Assembly (NCBI GenBank): GCA_023392515.1
Contig: JAEVYX010000035.1
Span: 1-64,000, forward strand
Reading direction: 5' to 3'
Source: Bacillota bacterium
Lineage (GTDB): Bacteria > Bacillota > Clostridia > Christensenellales > Aristaeellaceae
DNA: 64,000 nucleotides
Both the position numbers and the translations under genes were made by a program. Shown here one piece after another: positions 8,508-16,846 of this stretch (position 1 is the stretch's first letter; each line of letters opens with the position of its first letter). The notes below the pieces were generated by a model. The model was not told the origin of the DNA. It saw only the letters and a list, made by a program, of their open reading frames with translations, and did no database searches.

Positions 8508-10076
8508 CTATTGGTTCACCCACTCCGTATTGTTGAGAAGGTTTCGGCAGAAAAACACAACCAGCGGCGAAAGAACCAAATTCGAAAGTGCCATCGCTCC
8601 AAGGGATGTAATTTCCACCGAGAAAAACACAATGCCCTTGATTGCCAGCAGGATGGCCAGCGCAGCCCCCGGCGCAATGAGCAGGATCATCACCAGGACA
8701 TACAGCATAATCACCAGGGATTTTAAGCGGATACCGCCAAACAGCTTTTCCACAAGCAGGTTCCCCGCCACAAACAGACACGCAAAGGTAAAGCGCACCA
8801 CCACGGCAAAGGCAATCCCGGCAGGGGACAGGCCTGTCAGCAAGCCGATGGGTACCATAAGCAGCACCGCCTCATAAACATACCCCAGCAGGGATTCTCG
8901 CAGGCAGTGCATCAGCTTGCGGAAGGAGGTTTCAGGTATCATGTAAAGATAGGGCCTGGTCAATTCCTTCACCCAGCGCCCGGTGGCCACGGTAAACAAT
9001 TGCATATAGGTGGCAAAGGCAAACGCGGGGATAAATCCCTCATCCTTTATGATAAGCGTAAACCCAATGCTCACCAGCGCCATGACGAGGGACATGGTAT
9101 CCAGCACAAACCGCTTACCCCGGCGGCTTTCCAGCCGGTGCTTTTGATAAAACACCGCTGCGCCCCACCCCTTGTTTATACCGGTTTTGCCCACCTTTAC
9201 GTGCTCGGGCATCATCTCCTGCATTCTGCCCTCTTTTTTCGCGGTAATGGCCTGATGGTTCATCTCCGTAATCTGGAGCACGTCCTCGTAATAGTCCGCC
9301 TGTTTCCGGCCCAGATATAGCATGCCCAAGCCCGCCAGAAGAACCCCGGCAAGCCCCGCCGTCAGCGCCATGAAGCCGTTTCCTTCCCACAGGCCCTGGA
9401 TCAGCGCCCGCATCCACCCGCCTACAGGGAAAAGAATCATGGGCAGTTCCCCCATCGCCCGGGAAGCACCCAGGGTCCAGGCATTCGGGTTCTGAGACAC
9501 CGGGATTGCCACATACAGTGCTGCAAGGCCGCACAAAAGAAACAGCGCGGATTTAATACCCTTTCTCAGGCTTTCTTTCCCCGCGGCAGCGGAATACAGC
9601 ACCATGGCCGTAACCTGTCCCAGAAACAAAGACAATGCGTAGCCCAGCAAAACGAGCAGCAAAAAGCCTATGGAAACGCCATATTGCTGGTGCATCCAGG
9701 CATACTGAAACAAAAGAAAGAAACCCACCATCAGCGAATTGCCCATCTGCCGGACCATGCCGTACAAAAGCACCCGCCGGGGTTCAATGGGGGCGGGAAA
9801 CACAAGGTGGATGTCCGGGAGACGGAAAATGGTGGCGCCCCGGTTCACTCCTTGATAAGCCGTCAAGACAAACATGGCGATATACAGCGCGGACATGATG
9901 GCGTAAAGCTCATTCATGGGCCGCAGCGTTCCCAGTTCATCTGCGCCCCCTGCAAAAATCACAAGGCCCAGCATGCCAGTTATCAAAAGCGCGGCCACCC
10001 AGTTCGCCGGCTTTTTGAAAAAGGAAATCAGCCTGTTTTTCAGCGTGGTAACAAGAAGGTATGGAAGGGCGCTCAT
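8508..10076 (-). CDS. ABC exporter permease
   Basis: 522 residues with roughly a dozen hydrophobic helices and a charged loop near the middle (about residues 255-300). It belongs to large single-chain ABC-2-like exporter permeases of Firmicutes. Its start overlaps the stop of the ATPase gene (ATGA), so the two form one transporter. Substrate unknown; there is no neighbouring immunity or bacteriocin gene to suggest one. Confidence 0.85.
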   Translation of the reverse strand: MSALPYLLVTTLKNRLISFFKKPANWVAALLITGMLGLVIFAGGADELGTLRPMNELYAIMSALYIAMFVLTAYQGVNRGATIFRLPDIHLVFPAPIEPRRVLLYGMVRQMGNSLMVGFFLLFQYAWMHQQYGVSIGFLLLVLLGYALSLFLGQVTAMVLYSAAAGKESLRKGIKSALFLLCGLAALYVAIPVSQNPNAWTLGASRAMGELPMILFPVGGWMRALIQGLWEGNGFMALTAGLAGVLLAGLGMLYLGRKQADYYEDVLQITEMNHQAITAKKEGRMQEMMPEHVKVGKTGINKGWGAAVFYQKHRLESRRGKRFVLDTMSLVMALVSIGFTLIIKDEGFIPAFAFATYMQLFTVATGRWVKELTRPYLYMIPETSFRKLMHCLRESLLGYVYEAVLLMVPIGLLTGLSPAGIAFAVVVRFTFACLFVAGNLLVEKLFGGIRLKSLVIMLYVLVMILLIAPGAALAILLAIKGIVFFSVEITSLGAMALSNLVLSPLVVFFCRNLLNNTEWVNQ

Positions 10077-10786
10077 GCTTCATGCCCCTTTCCCTCTGTG
10101 ATCTCAAAAAACAGCTCCTCCAGCGTCTTTTCCCCGTGGGCGCTGTCCGTGCCGTTTTTCTTGGTCGCGGCAAACACGCCATCTCGCATGATATGGGCAA
10201 CATCCCAGTAGTTTTCCACGCTGTCCAACATATGGGTGCTGATCAGCACCGATACCCCATCCGCCCTAAGCTCCCGAAAGATTTCTTTCAGCTCCTTGAT
10301 GGCGTGGGGATCCAGCCCCATCATGGGTTCATCAAATACCACAACCCGGGGCTTGGGAAGCAGCGCGCAGGCAATGCTCACCTTCTGCTGCATGCCTTTG
10401 GAAAGCTCCTTGCCCAGTTTATCCTTTTTGTCCTTCAGTTCCAGCCGCTCCAGCAATTCATCCGCATAGGCCTGATAATCATTGATCTTGTATGCTCGGG
10501 CGATAAATTCCAAGTGTTCTTCAACGGTCAATAAATCGTACACGGCGGGCATTTCAGGTACGTAACCAAGGGCTCTTTTGGCTTTCAGCGATTTATTGGG
10601 ATGGCCCATCACCTCAATATGCCCCTCGCAGCGCAGCAGCCCCGTGATGCACTTGATCAAGGTGGATTTTCCGGCGCCGTTGGGGCCAAGGAGCACAGCA
10701 ATCTGCCCGTCATCCACCTGAAAGCTGATGTCGTTGTTGGCAACTGTCTTCCCGTACTTTTTGGTTACGTTTGCAATGGTCAGCAT
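10073..10786 (-). CDS. ABC exporter ATP-binding protein
   Basis: Energises the adjacent permease. 237 residues with Walker A GPNGAGKST, Q-loop region YVPEMP, signature LSKGMQQK (a variant of LSGGQ), Walker B VVFDEP and the H-loop STHMLD. ATG 10786 follows AAGGGGT. The frame remains open upstream to 10918 but without a ribosome site or family similarity. The permease gene overlaps its end by 4 nt. Confidence 0.92.
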   Translation of the reverse strand: MLTIANVTKKYGKTVANNDISFQVDDGQIAVLLGPNGAGKSTLIKCITGLLRCEGHIEVMGHPNKSLKAKRALGYVPEMPAVYDLLTVEEHLEFIARAYKINDYQAYADELLERLELKDKKDKLGKELSKGMQQKVSIACALLPKPRVVVFDEPMMGLDPHAIKELKEIFRELRADGVSVLISTHMLDSVENYWDVAHIMRDGVFAATKKNGTDSAHGEKTLEELFFEITEGKGHEA

Positions 10787-11134
10787 GAAATTACCCCTTT
10801 TTCCTTTTATCTTCCATTCACCGTTTATATCATAATCGAAATGGGTAAAATAGCAAGGTATTCCAGTGGATATCCTCATTTCTTCTGCCCAAACCTGCAA
10901 AACAGCGCTTCTTTGCACCCAAAGGGCCGAAACTTTCCCTGCGCGCCCATTTTTCGAAAAAAGAAGGATTTTGAAAGGTTTAGGTAGAATTCAAGTTTAA
11001 TGCCTTCCGTGGCGGTTTTTTGCTGTGCGTTTCCACGGTGCATGGAAAATGGGTGCCCCTTCGTTTACATGTATATAGGGATGCAAGTCCTTTCGGCTAG
11101 GCGGCAGCCTTCCGGAAAGAAAAGGATGGTCAAC
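10787..11134 (+). other. Intergenic region with hairpins upstream of the VanY-like gene
   Basis: 348 nt without a convincing gene. On the + strand two small hairpins precede the ribosome site: TTTCCA/TGGAAA (11030-11035/11043-11048), and CTTTC-GGCT/AGCC-GAAAG spanning 11090-11119. They may form a structured leader for the downstream gene. A resemblance to a c-di-GMP riboswitch core was considered and not accepted. Confidence 0.35.
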
Positions 11135-12271
11135 ATGAGCAGGAGCAAAAAACAAAACGATCCTCTCCGCACGCTGATCCGCGTGGTTTTGATCCTAGCA
11201 GCGGCAACCGTCGTCTGCGCAGCCTTATTCTTCGGCCTTAACGCTTTTGAACAGCACAGCCTGGCACAAAAAGTTGCGGATACCAAGGCTGCCAACCTTA
11301 AAAAGCAGGAGCAATACGACGCCGCCCTGGCGGAGTATCAAGCTGCCACGCAAAAGGGCGAAAACCTGTCCTGGCCCGCACCCAAGCCGGAAGGGTGGGA
11401 TGTGGTGGATTTAAGCGCGTATGGATTGGAAAATACGCAATCCGTCACCCTCGACCGCTCCGCCCTTATGTACGGCGGCATGATGCTGGTCAACGCCTGG
11501 CATCCGCTGCCCGGCGACTTTTCCGATGTTCAAACGCTGAGCATTGGTTTAACCACCGCTTGGCGGGTGGCGGTGCAGAATGCCGAAGTAAAGCTTTTTC
11601 AGCCTGCTATTGATGCGCTGGACGCCATGATCCGGGATGCCACCGCCGGGGGTCTGAAAGACTTTATTGTCTGGGAAGGCTACCGCACCATGGAAAAGCA
11701 AACCAGCCTTTTTGACGCCGAGAAGGAAAAGCTGTCCAAGCGTTACAGCGGCGACACTTTAATCGAGCAGGCAAAAAAGAGTGTAAACTATCCCGGCACC
11801 AGCGAATATCAAAGCGGCTTTGCTTTCAACCTGGGCCTTTATAACAAAACCGATATCACCGTCAGGCAGCAGCCTTTCCAAGGTACGCCGCAGGGCATCT
11901 GGGTAACGGAAAATTCCTGGAAATACGGGATCATCTTCCGCTTCCCCACGGCAGATTTCCCCAATTCCTCCTGGGTGGACAAGTCCTTTAAAACAGGCGT
12001 TACCGTTCCGCTGAATCTATACCGCTATGTAGGCATCCCCAATGCGGCCGTCATGCATGCGAAGAACTTCTGCCTTGAGGAATATATTGAATATCTCATC
12101 GCCCACCCCCACCTTGCGGTGTATGAAAACGGCACGCTGAAGTACGAAATTTACCGCCAGGAGATTGGCGATGCCGCGTCGGCAACCATACAGGTGCCTT
12201 TGGCTGCCTCTTCCTACATATCATCGCTGGACAACATGGGCGGTGTGGTGACCGCCTTCGTATACGAATAG
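11135..12271 (+). CDS. VanY-like D,D-carboxypeptidase fold protein, zinc ligands lost
   Basis: 378 residues: short cytoplasmic N-terminus, one membrane anchor (about residues 12-38), a coiled-coil/linker segment, then a VanY/D-Ala-D-Ala carboxypeptidase fold outside the cell. The fold is recognised from EGYRTMEKQTSLF, PGTSEYQSGFAFNLG and LYRYVGIPNAAVMH...LEEYIEYL. Active VanY proteins read SEHxxGxAxD and later ExxWH before the RYVG stretch. Here His becomes Tyr, Asp becomes Asn, and the WH pair becomes LN, so none of the zinc ligands remains. It is probably not a peptidase; a peptidoglycan-binding or sensing role is inference. ATG 11135 follows AAAAGGA; ATG 11126 overlaps that site. Confidence 0.8.
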   Translation: MSRSKKQNDPLRTLIRVVLILAAATVVCAALFFGLNAFEQHSLAQKVADTKAANLKKQEQYDAALAEYQAATQKGENLSWPAPKPEGWDVVDLSAYGLENTQSVTLDRSALMYGGMMLVNAWHPLPGDFSDVQTLSIGLTTAWRVAVQNAEVKLFQPAIDALDAMIRDATAGGLKDFIVWEGYRTMEKQTSLFDAEKEKLSKRYSGDTLIEQAKKSVNYPGTSEYQSGFAFNLGLYNKTDITVRQQPFQGTPQGIWVTENSWKYGIIFRFPTADFPNSSWVDKSFKTGVTVPLNLYRYVGIPNAAVMHAKNFCLEEYIEYLIAHPHLAVYENGTLKYEIYRQEIGDAASATIQVPLAASSYISSLDNMGGVVTAFVYE

Positions 12272-12295
12272 TCTCTTCCCTAATGCATAATGAAG

Positions 12296-12323
12296 GCCGC
12301 CGGCAAACGCCGGCGGCTTGTTT
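12296..12323. terminator. Bidirectional terminator between convergent genes
   Basis: Perfect 9-bp stem GCCGCCGGC/GCCGGCGGC with an AAAC loop (12296-12317), followed on the + strand by TTGTTT. It serves the VanY-like gene and probably also the opposing regulator. Confidence 0.85.
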
Positions 12324-12344
12324 CATATTCTTCCTTTATCGTTT

Positions 12345-12989
12345 TCAAGCCATCCGCAGACGGTAGCCCAGCTTGTACACCGTCTCAATGCAGTCCTCAC
12401 CCAGCTTTTTGCGAAGACGCTGCACATGCACATCCACTGTCCGGGTTTCACCCATGTTTTGATACCCCCAGGCCGTGCGCAAAAGCTGTTCCCGGGAAAG
12501 AGCTGTGTCCGGGTTTTGCATCAGCACCTGCAGCAGCGCAAACTCCTGAGCGGTGAGGCTGAGCGGTTCGCCGTCCAGGAGCACCGCCTTTTCCTCCAAA
12601 TGAATTTCCAGGTTGCCAATGGCCAGCCGCTTCTCCGTCTCCTGTATCAGAGAGTTCACCTGTTCCAGCAATTCCTCTGCGGAAAAAGGCTGGATCAGCA
12701 CCCGGCTCGGGCCGCCGTACATCGTTTGAAGATGCTCTTTGGTATCCGCTTCACACGTCGTGAACAACACCGGCCACCCCTTTTGGGACAAGCCCTCCAT
12801 GAATGAAAAGCTATCTGCCCAAGGAAGACGGGCATTCATAATCGTTAGCGCATATGCGATGTTCTTCAGGGAAATTTTTGCCTGCCCCGCGTTTTCTACC
12901 GTATGGCACCCATGGCCCGCTCGTGTCAGCATGGATTCCATCTGCTGTGCCGCTCTTTCATTGCTTTCGATGATGAGTATTTCAGCCAT
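12345..12989 (-). CDS. OmpR/PhoB-type regulator with degenerate receiver domain
   Basis: 214 residues: receiver-like domain (1-115) and winged-helix DNA-binding domain (about 120-214; EFALLQVL, ALSREQLL, VDVHVQRLRKKLG). The receiver lacks the usual phosphorylation residues. The acidic pair after strand 1 reads ES, the phospho-acceptor Asp reads Asn (IMNARLP), and the KPF lysine reads Gln (QPF); the Thr in LFTT is kept. It is therefore likely phosphorylation-independent. No histidine kinase lies nearby. ATG 12989 follows GAGGTGA. PhoB-like heptamers upstream of xpaC (16763-16791) are a candidate target by inference. Confidence 0.88.
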   Translation of the reverse strand: MAEILIIESNERAAQQMESMLTRAGHGCHTVENAGQAKISLKNIAYALTIMNARLPWADSFSFMEGLSQKGWPVLFTTCEADTKEHLQTMYGGPSRVLIQPFSAEELLEQVNSLIQETEKRLAIGNLEIHLEEKAVLLDGEPLSLTAQEFALLQVLMQNPDTALSREQLLRTAWGYQNMGETRTVDVHVQRLRKKLGEDCIETVYKLGYRLRMA

Positions 12990-13104
12990 GCATTTCACCT
13001 CATGCATCCAACGGTCCAGGAAAGGAAATTCATGCCGCTTTTGTAATTTCATATTGAACAAAATGTGAATAATTTGTAACAATAAGGAAAATATATGGAA
13101 CCGT

Positions 13105-13977
13105 TCACCACCTGCGCCGATCTATCCATTCTCCAAGGCCGAGCCCGGCTACAATCCAGCCCAAAGGCCCACAGCCGCAGCCCGAGCAGCCCCTTCTTCG
13201 GCGACCATTACGGCTTCCGAAAATGAGAAAGAACAGGATGATCAGCACAAACAGCTTGCCCAGGCTGAAGCCCGAATTTTTTTCTTCCCGCACAAACACT
13301 TCCCCGGCAGTTTCCTTGCGCTCCTCTGTATGATCCCCGGCAAAGAAGGAGTCGTTGTCCCACAAGAAATCACGCCAGCTGTCTCCGCTGGGGGCCAGGG
13401 TAGGTGCGGGTGTAGCCGTGGCCTGGGGTGCGCCAAACAGGCCGGCGGTAGAAATGGCTGCACCGTATTGCTTGCCCAGCAGGTTTGCCAATGCCGGAAT
13501 ATACCGGGCGACAGCGTCATCATACTGCTGCGCATCATAGCTGCTTTGGAAATTCGCGCTGAGAAGATTCTGCTGGGATTCTGCCGGAAGCCTGCGAAGA
13601 AGCGTATTCCCGGCCACTGTGGCGTAAGTTTCTTCCCCGACTGCCATAAGCAGCATCAAGTCTTCCTCGCCCAGCTGCCAGCGCCCAAACAATTCCTTGG
13701 TATAGGCGTTGATTTCCATGCCATCCAGGAAGTGGACAGTGGTGATCCACAAGTTAACCCCTGTCGCATCATGCAGGCTTTTTTGAAAAGAATTGAGATC
13801 CTTTACCGTATCGGCGCTAAGCACATCGGCATAGTCCGATACATTCCCGGTTTTTTCCGGAAACCTGGGTGAAGCGAAGGCGCCGACCGTAAGGGATAAA
13901 AGCAGCGCCAGCAAAAGCACGGCCCCAAGGCGGCGGAAAAACACAGTTCGTGCCATAGCCATTCTCCTTTTTGTCAT
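13105..13977 (-). CDS. TPM-domain membrane protein with cysteine-rich tail
   Basis: 290 residues: signal/anchor helix (about 10-32), an extracytoplasmic TPM (TLP18.3/YgcG) domain (about 40-170; NVSDYADVLS, GEEDLMLLMAVGEE), a low-complexity Pro/Thr/Ala linker, a second membrane helix (about 235-252) and a short Arg/Cys/Gly tail with four cysteines (CSGCGCG). TPM proteins often neighbour lemA, as here, with a 13-nt gap. TPM domains have been tied to membrane-protein quality control and phosphatase-like activity, but the role here is unknown. ATG 13956 with AAAGGAGA 6 nt upstream is an equally good start. Confidence 0.8.
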   Translation of the reverse strand: MTKRRMAMARTVFFRRLGAVLLLALLLSLTVGAFASPRFPEKTGNVSDYADVLSADTVKDLNSFQKSLHDATGVNLWITTVHFLDGMEINAYTKELFGRWQLGEEDLMLLMAVGEETYATVAGNTLLRRLPAESQQNLLSANFQSSYDAQQYDDAVARYIPALANLLGKQYGAAISTAGLFGAPQATATPAPTLAPSGDSWRDFLWDNDSFFAGDHTEERKETAGEVFVREEKNSGFSLGKLFVLIILFFLIFGSRNGRRRRGCSGCGCGPLGWIVAGLGLGEWIDRRRW

Positions 13978-13990
13978 TGCGCTTCCCCCT

Positions 13991-14545
13991 TTACTCCGCT
14001 GCAAAAACCTGCGCATCGCCAACGCCCATAAACCCGGCGAAAAAACCGCTGAGAGACATCTGCCTGCGCCGGTTGTAATCCTCCGCAGCCTGGTTGTACG
14101 CCTGAATTGCCGCGTTCTGGCTTAGGGAGTTCATCTCCCCCGTCAGCGTCGTCAGATAGTTCTGATCCCGAACACTATCCTTCATGGAGGGAAGCGTGGA
14201 AAGCTCTTTTTCCAATTGTTCCACGGCCCGGCTCAGATCCTGATCGGCCCGATATTTTTGAGAAAGGGAGGCATCTTGCCGCAATAGCGTTTCCCTTGCT
14301 GCATTCAGGGCTTTGATCAGCGGATGGGAAGCATCCAAATGCCGCCCGGCTACCACCTGCAGGTTATGGGCATCCGCAGCTCGCAGTTCCAGCACAGCCT
14401 TGAGCCCAGTCTCCGAGGCATATGCCGCCTGCACCTTATCCTTTTCCTCCTGCCAGCCCCTGCGCGCGCCAAAGCCCAGGCCTCCTGCTACCAGCAGGAT
14501 CGCCAGCACCACGCATAAAAAGGTGTGCGAGGTCTTCTTCATCAT
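13991..14545 (-). CDS. LemA-like membrane protein
   Basis: 184 residues: N-terminal transmembrane helix (about 8-25), then a predominantly helical, coiled-coil extracytoplasmic part ending in AAIQAYNQAAEDYNRRRQM and GFFAGFMG. This recalls the LemA pattern (YN...F...GF). The similarity is divergent; pairing with a TPM-domain gene directly downstream supports the assignment. Start ATG 14545 follows GGGAGG; in-frame ATG 14542 is the next codon. Confidence 0.7.
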   Translation of the reverse strand: MMKKTSHTFLCVVLAILLVAGGLGFGARRGWQEEKDKVQAAYASETGLKAVLELRAADAHNLQVVAGRHLDASHPLIKALNAARETLLRQDASLSQKYRADQDLSRAVEQLEKELSTLPSMKDSVRDQNYLTTLTGEMNSLSQNAAIQAYNQAAEDYNRRRQMSLSGFFAGFMGVGDAQVFAAE

Positions 14546-14654
14546 GATTCCTCCCTTTGGAAAAACAGGCAAGGGCCATCCCCCTTGAAACCCCGCCCGG
14601 GATGTTCAAGGGCATGGCCCTTGATAAAAGTCCAGGTTTAATCCCGGCCTTCCC

Positions 14655-15827
14655 TCAGCGCTTGAGCTCCAGGAGCTTGCTTTTCAGTTCGCCTTCCATC
14701 TTGTACAGCGTGGCTTCCGCAGCCAGCCGCTTTTGATGGCCTTCAGACTGGATGCGCATCACTTCATTGATGGTATCAATCAGGGATTGATTGGTCTGCA
14801 CCAGCGTCTCGATATCGATAATGCCGCGCTCCGCTTCGGTAGCGGTTTCAATCGTACCCATTTTTAACGTTTCTGCGTTCTTTTTGAGCAGTTCGTTGGT
14901 CATATTGGTCACTGCCGTCTGGGCCTTCAAGGCCGTCTGGCTGTGATGCAGCCCCAAAGCCAGCACCATTTGGCTCTTCCAAAGGGGCAGGGTATTGCTC
15001 AGGGTGCTTTGAATCCGCTCCACCAGCAGGCTGTCGTTATTTTGCAACAGCCTTATTTGGGGGGCCATCTGCATGGATACCTGGCGGGTCAGCTTCAAAT
15101 CGTGCAGCTTTTTCTCGAAGCGGTCGCACATGGCGCTCAAATCATTGGCCTTTTGGGCATCCATAGCATCCCCGGACTGGGCCGCTTTTTCCTTCAGCTC
15201 CTTCAGTTCCGTGTCCCGCACCTTTTGCAGCTTCTCGTCCCCGGCGATAATGTACATGGTCAGTTCTTTGAAATAGACGGTATTCTGATCATACAGATGG
15301 TTGAACATGGCTACATCTTTTAGCAGCTGCACCTGATAGCCTTCCAGGCTCCCCGCGATATTTTCCACGTTCACGCCGACTTTTTCATACCGGGCTTTCA
15401 TGGACTCGATCTGTTTCCCGGCGTTCTTAAAAAATTTCATGATGCCCTTGGGCGCTTCGGCATCCGTATCAAAGCCCTTCAGTTCGGTAACCAGGTTGAC
15501 CAGCATATCGCCAATCTCACCAGTTTCGCTGCTTTTCACATACTCCAAAGCCTTATCGGAAAAGTCCGCAATTTTCTTTTGGGCATCGGCGCCAAAGAGG
15601 AGTACATGATCGGGATTATTCAAATTGAGCCGGTCGATAAAATCGGAGATGCTCTTTTTCTCCTCCGCGGTCAATTGCTTATCATCCAAACGGTTGACCA
15701 CGATCTCCGTGGCTTTGGGCGCTTCCACCTGGGTGGCGGCCAGCGTCTCCTCCAGCAGCACCTTATCCCGAAGAGACACATCGGGCTGCAACGTGAGGGT
15801 GGGGATGGACGGTTGTTCGCTGCTCAT
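14655..15827 (-). CDS. telA: TelA-family (toxic anion resistance) protein
   Basis: 390 residues, soluble and almost entirely helical and coiled-coil, matching the TelA/KlaA family length. Family-like stretches include the central QVSMQMAPQIRLLQNND and LPLWKSQMVLALGLHHSQ. TelA proteins were named for tellurite resistance but are linked more generally to envelope stress and antibiotic tolerance in Firmicutes; the mechanism is unknown. It lies 12 nt downstream of xpaC, its habitual partner. ATG 15827 follows AGGAGG. Confidence 0.9.
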   Translation of the reverse strand: MSSEQPSIPTLTLQPDVSLRDKVLLEETLAATQVEAPKATEIVVNRLDDKQLTAEEKKSISDFIDRLNLNNPDHVLLFGADAQKKIADFSDKALEYVKSSETGEIGDMLVNLVTELKGFDTDAEAPKGIMKFFKNAGKQIESMKARYEKVGVNVENIAGSLEGYQVQLLKDVAMFNHLYDQNTVYFKELTMYIIAGDEKLQKVRDTELKELKEKAAQSGDAMDAQKANDLSAMCDRFEKKLHDLKLTRQVSMQMAPQIRLLQNNDSLLVERIQSTLSNTLPLWKSQMVLALGLHHSQTALKAQTAVTNMTNELLKKNAETLKMGTIETATEAERGIIDIETLVQTNQSLIDTINEVMRIQSEGHQKRLAAEATLYKMEGELKSKLLELKR

Positions 15828-15839
15828 AAAATGCTCCTC

Positions 15840-16583
15840 CTATTCGTGTTTTTCAGAGGCGGCTTCGGCTGGCGCCGGTTTGCCTTTCCCCATCTGTTGA
15901 AATCCGGTTTCTACCAGGCCATCCCGCTTGAGCATCTGCTCCAGCACTTCAATGTCGGTAGTCACATCCAGCATATCGTCATGGTACAGGTTTTCCAGCT
16001 GCTTTTCACAGGCGGTCAGCACAACACCCATGGCTTTTACAATGCGGCTGCGGGCCGCGCTGGCATTCTCACCTGAAACCTCACGCTGGTCCATTACCCG
16101 GTAGCTTTTAAGCATTTTCAGGGTGGTGGGCAGATAGTAGTCCATAAACCGGCGGATTTGGGGGGCCTTTTGCGGCTTTTCCGCTACGGTTCGAAAGATT
16201 TGCCCGCACAGCCGTTCCAGGTCGTCCATCTGTTTGGACAGAGCCGGATCGGGAATCAGTTCGTTTTCCATGCGGATCTGCGCCATCATTTCCTTGCCCT
16301 TTTGAATCAGTTCGTCGGCGGCAGCATTTCCTGTTGTGGGAATTTCCTCAAGCACTTCCTGCTTTGCCTGCTGCCGATTAGGTGACAGGTCCAGCCCCGA
16401 GCCCATGATGGCAACCACCCGGCCGATAAGCAGCGCCAGTGCGCCGGCCAAGATATAATCTCCAATCCGGTACAGGGGGAATAGCACGGCATACAGGGCA
16501 AAGACGATGCCAAATGCCAAGATACCGGCTCCAGCCCCTTTTTTTGGTTTCTTCCCTCCGGGGGAAGGTTGTTTTCCTGCCAT
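15840..16583 (-). CDS. xpaC: XpaC-family membrane protein
   Basis: 247 residues: Lys/Gly/Pro-rich N-terminus, two closely spaced hydrophobic helices (about 19-37 and 43-62), then a helical cytoplasmic domain of about 170 residues (RRFMDYYLPTTLKML is typical). The family was named after a Bacillus gene affecting X-phosphate hydrolysis; the biochemical role is unproven. XpaC and TelA are regularly adjacent and are thought to act together. First gene of a run xpaC-telA-lemA-TPM behind a promoter with three direct heptamers. Confidence 0.85.
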   Translation of the reverse strand: MAGKQPSPGGKKPKKGAGAGILAFGIVFALYAVLFPLYRIGDYILAGALALLIGRVVAIMGSGLDLSPNRQQAKQEVLEEIPTTGNAAADELIQKGKEMMAQIRMENELIPDPALSKQMDDLERLCGQIFRTVAEKPQKAPQIRRFMDYYLPTTLKMLKSYRVMDQREVSGENASAARSRIVKAMGVVLTACEKQLENLYHDDMLDVTTDIEVLEQMLKRDGLVETGFQQMGKGKPAPAEAASEKHE

Positions 16584-16724
16584 GACTGCCCCTCCGTTAT
16601 TGGCTTCATTCCGGGCCTATTGTATCCAATTTGCGCTTTTGCGTCCACTTCAATCCGCGCAAAGCCGCAATTTTGCGTTTCAGGCATGCAGCCTGGGCTT
16701 CAACACCTTTTGCGGCTGGTTATT

Positions 16725-16753
16725 ATTATATCATAGCGCTATGCCTTTGGAAA
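16725..16753 (-). promoter_or_regulatory. Promoter of xpaC-telA
   Basis: Minus strand TTTCCA (16748-16753), a 17-nt spacer and a perfect TATAAT (16725-16730). The poor -35 fits an activator-dependent promoter, with the heptamer repeats just upstream. Confidence 0.7.
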
Positions 16754-16762
16754 GAAAAGGGC

Positions 16763-16791
16763 ATGAGAAAACTATGAGAATTCCATGAGAA
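16763..16791 (-). promoter_or_regulatory. Three direct heptamers at 11-bp spacing (OmpR/PhoB-type site)
   Basis: TTCTCAT occurs at 16785-16791, 16774-16780 and 16763-16769 (minus strand), each separated by 4 nt. A helical-turn repeat of 7+4 is the geometry of PhoB/OmpR-family boxes. The array ends 9 nt upstream of the -35 hexamer. Confidence 0.65.
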
Positions 16792-16803
16792 TGACCATGT
16801 TCT

Positions 16804-16838
16804 AAAAAAGGGCGCCGGCCTAAACCGACACCCTTTTC
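16804..16838 (-). terminator. Terminator after the LCP gene
   Basis: Arms 16825-16837 and 16806-16818 form 13 bp with two G-U pairs (AAAAGGGTGTCGG/CCGGCGCCCTTTT on the minus strand), ending in a run of six T. Confidence 0.85.
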
Positions 16839-16846
16839 AAAAACGC

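Noticed and set aside
11020..11125. c-di-GMP (GEMM) riboswitch before the VanY-like gene
   Set aside because: A short GGGATGCAAGTCC stretch recalls GEMM, but the 5' half and tetraloop receptor pattern are missing. Only simple hairpins are supported.
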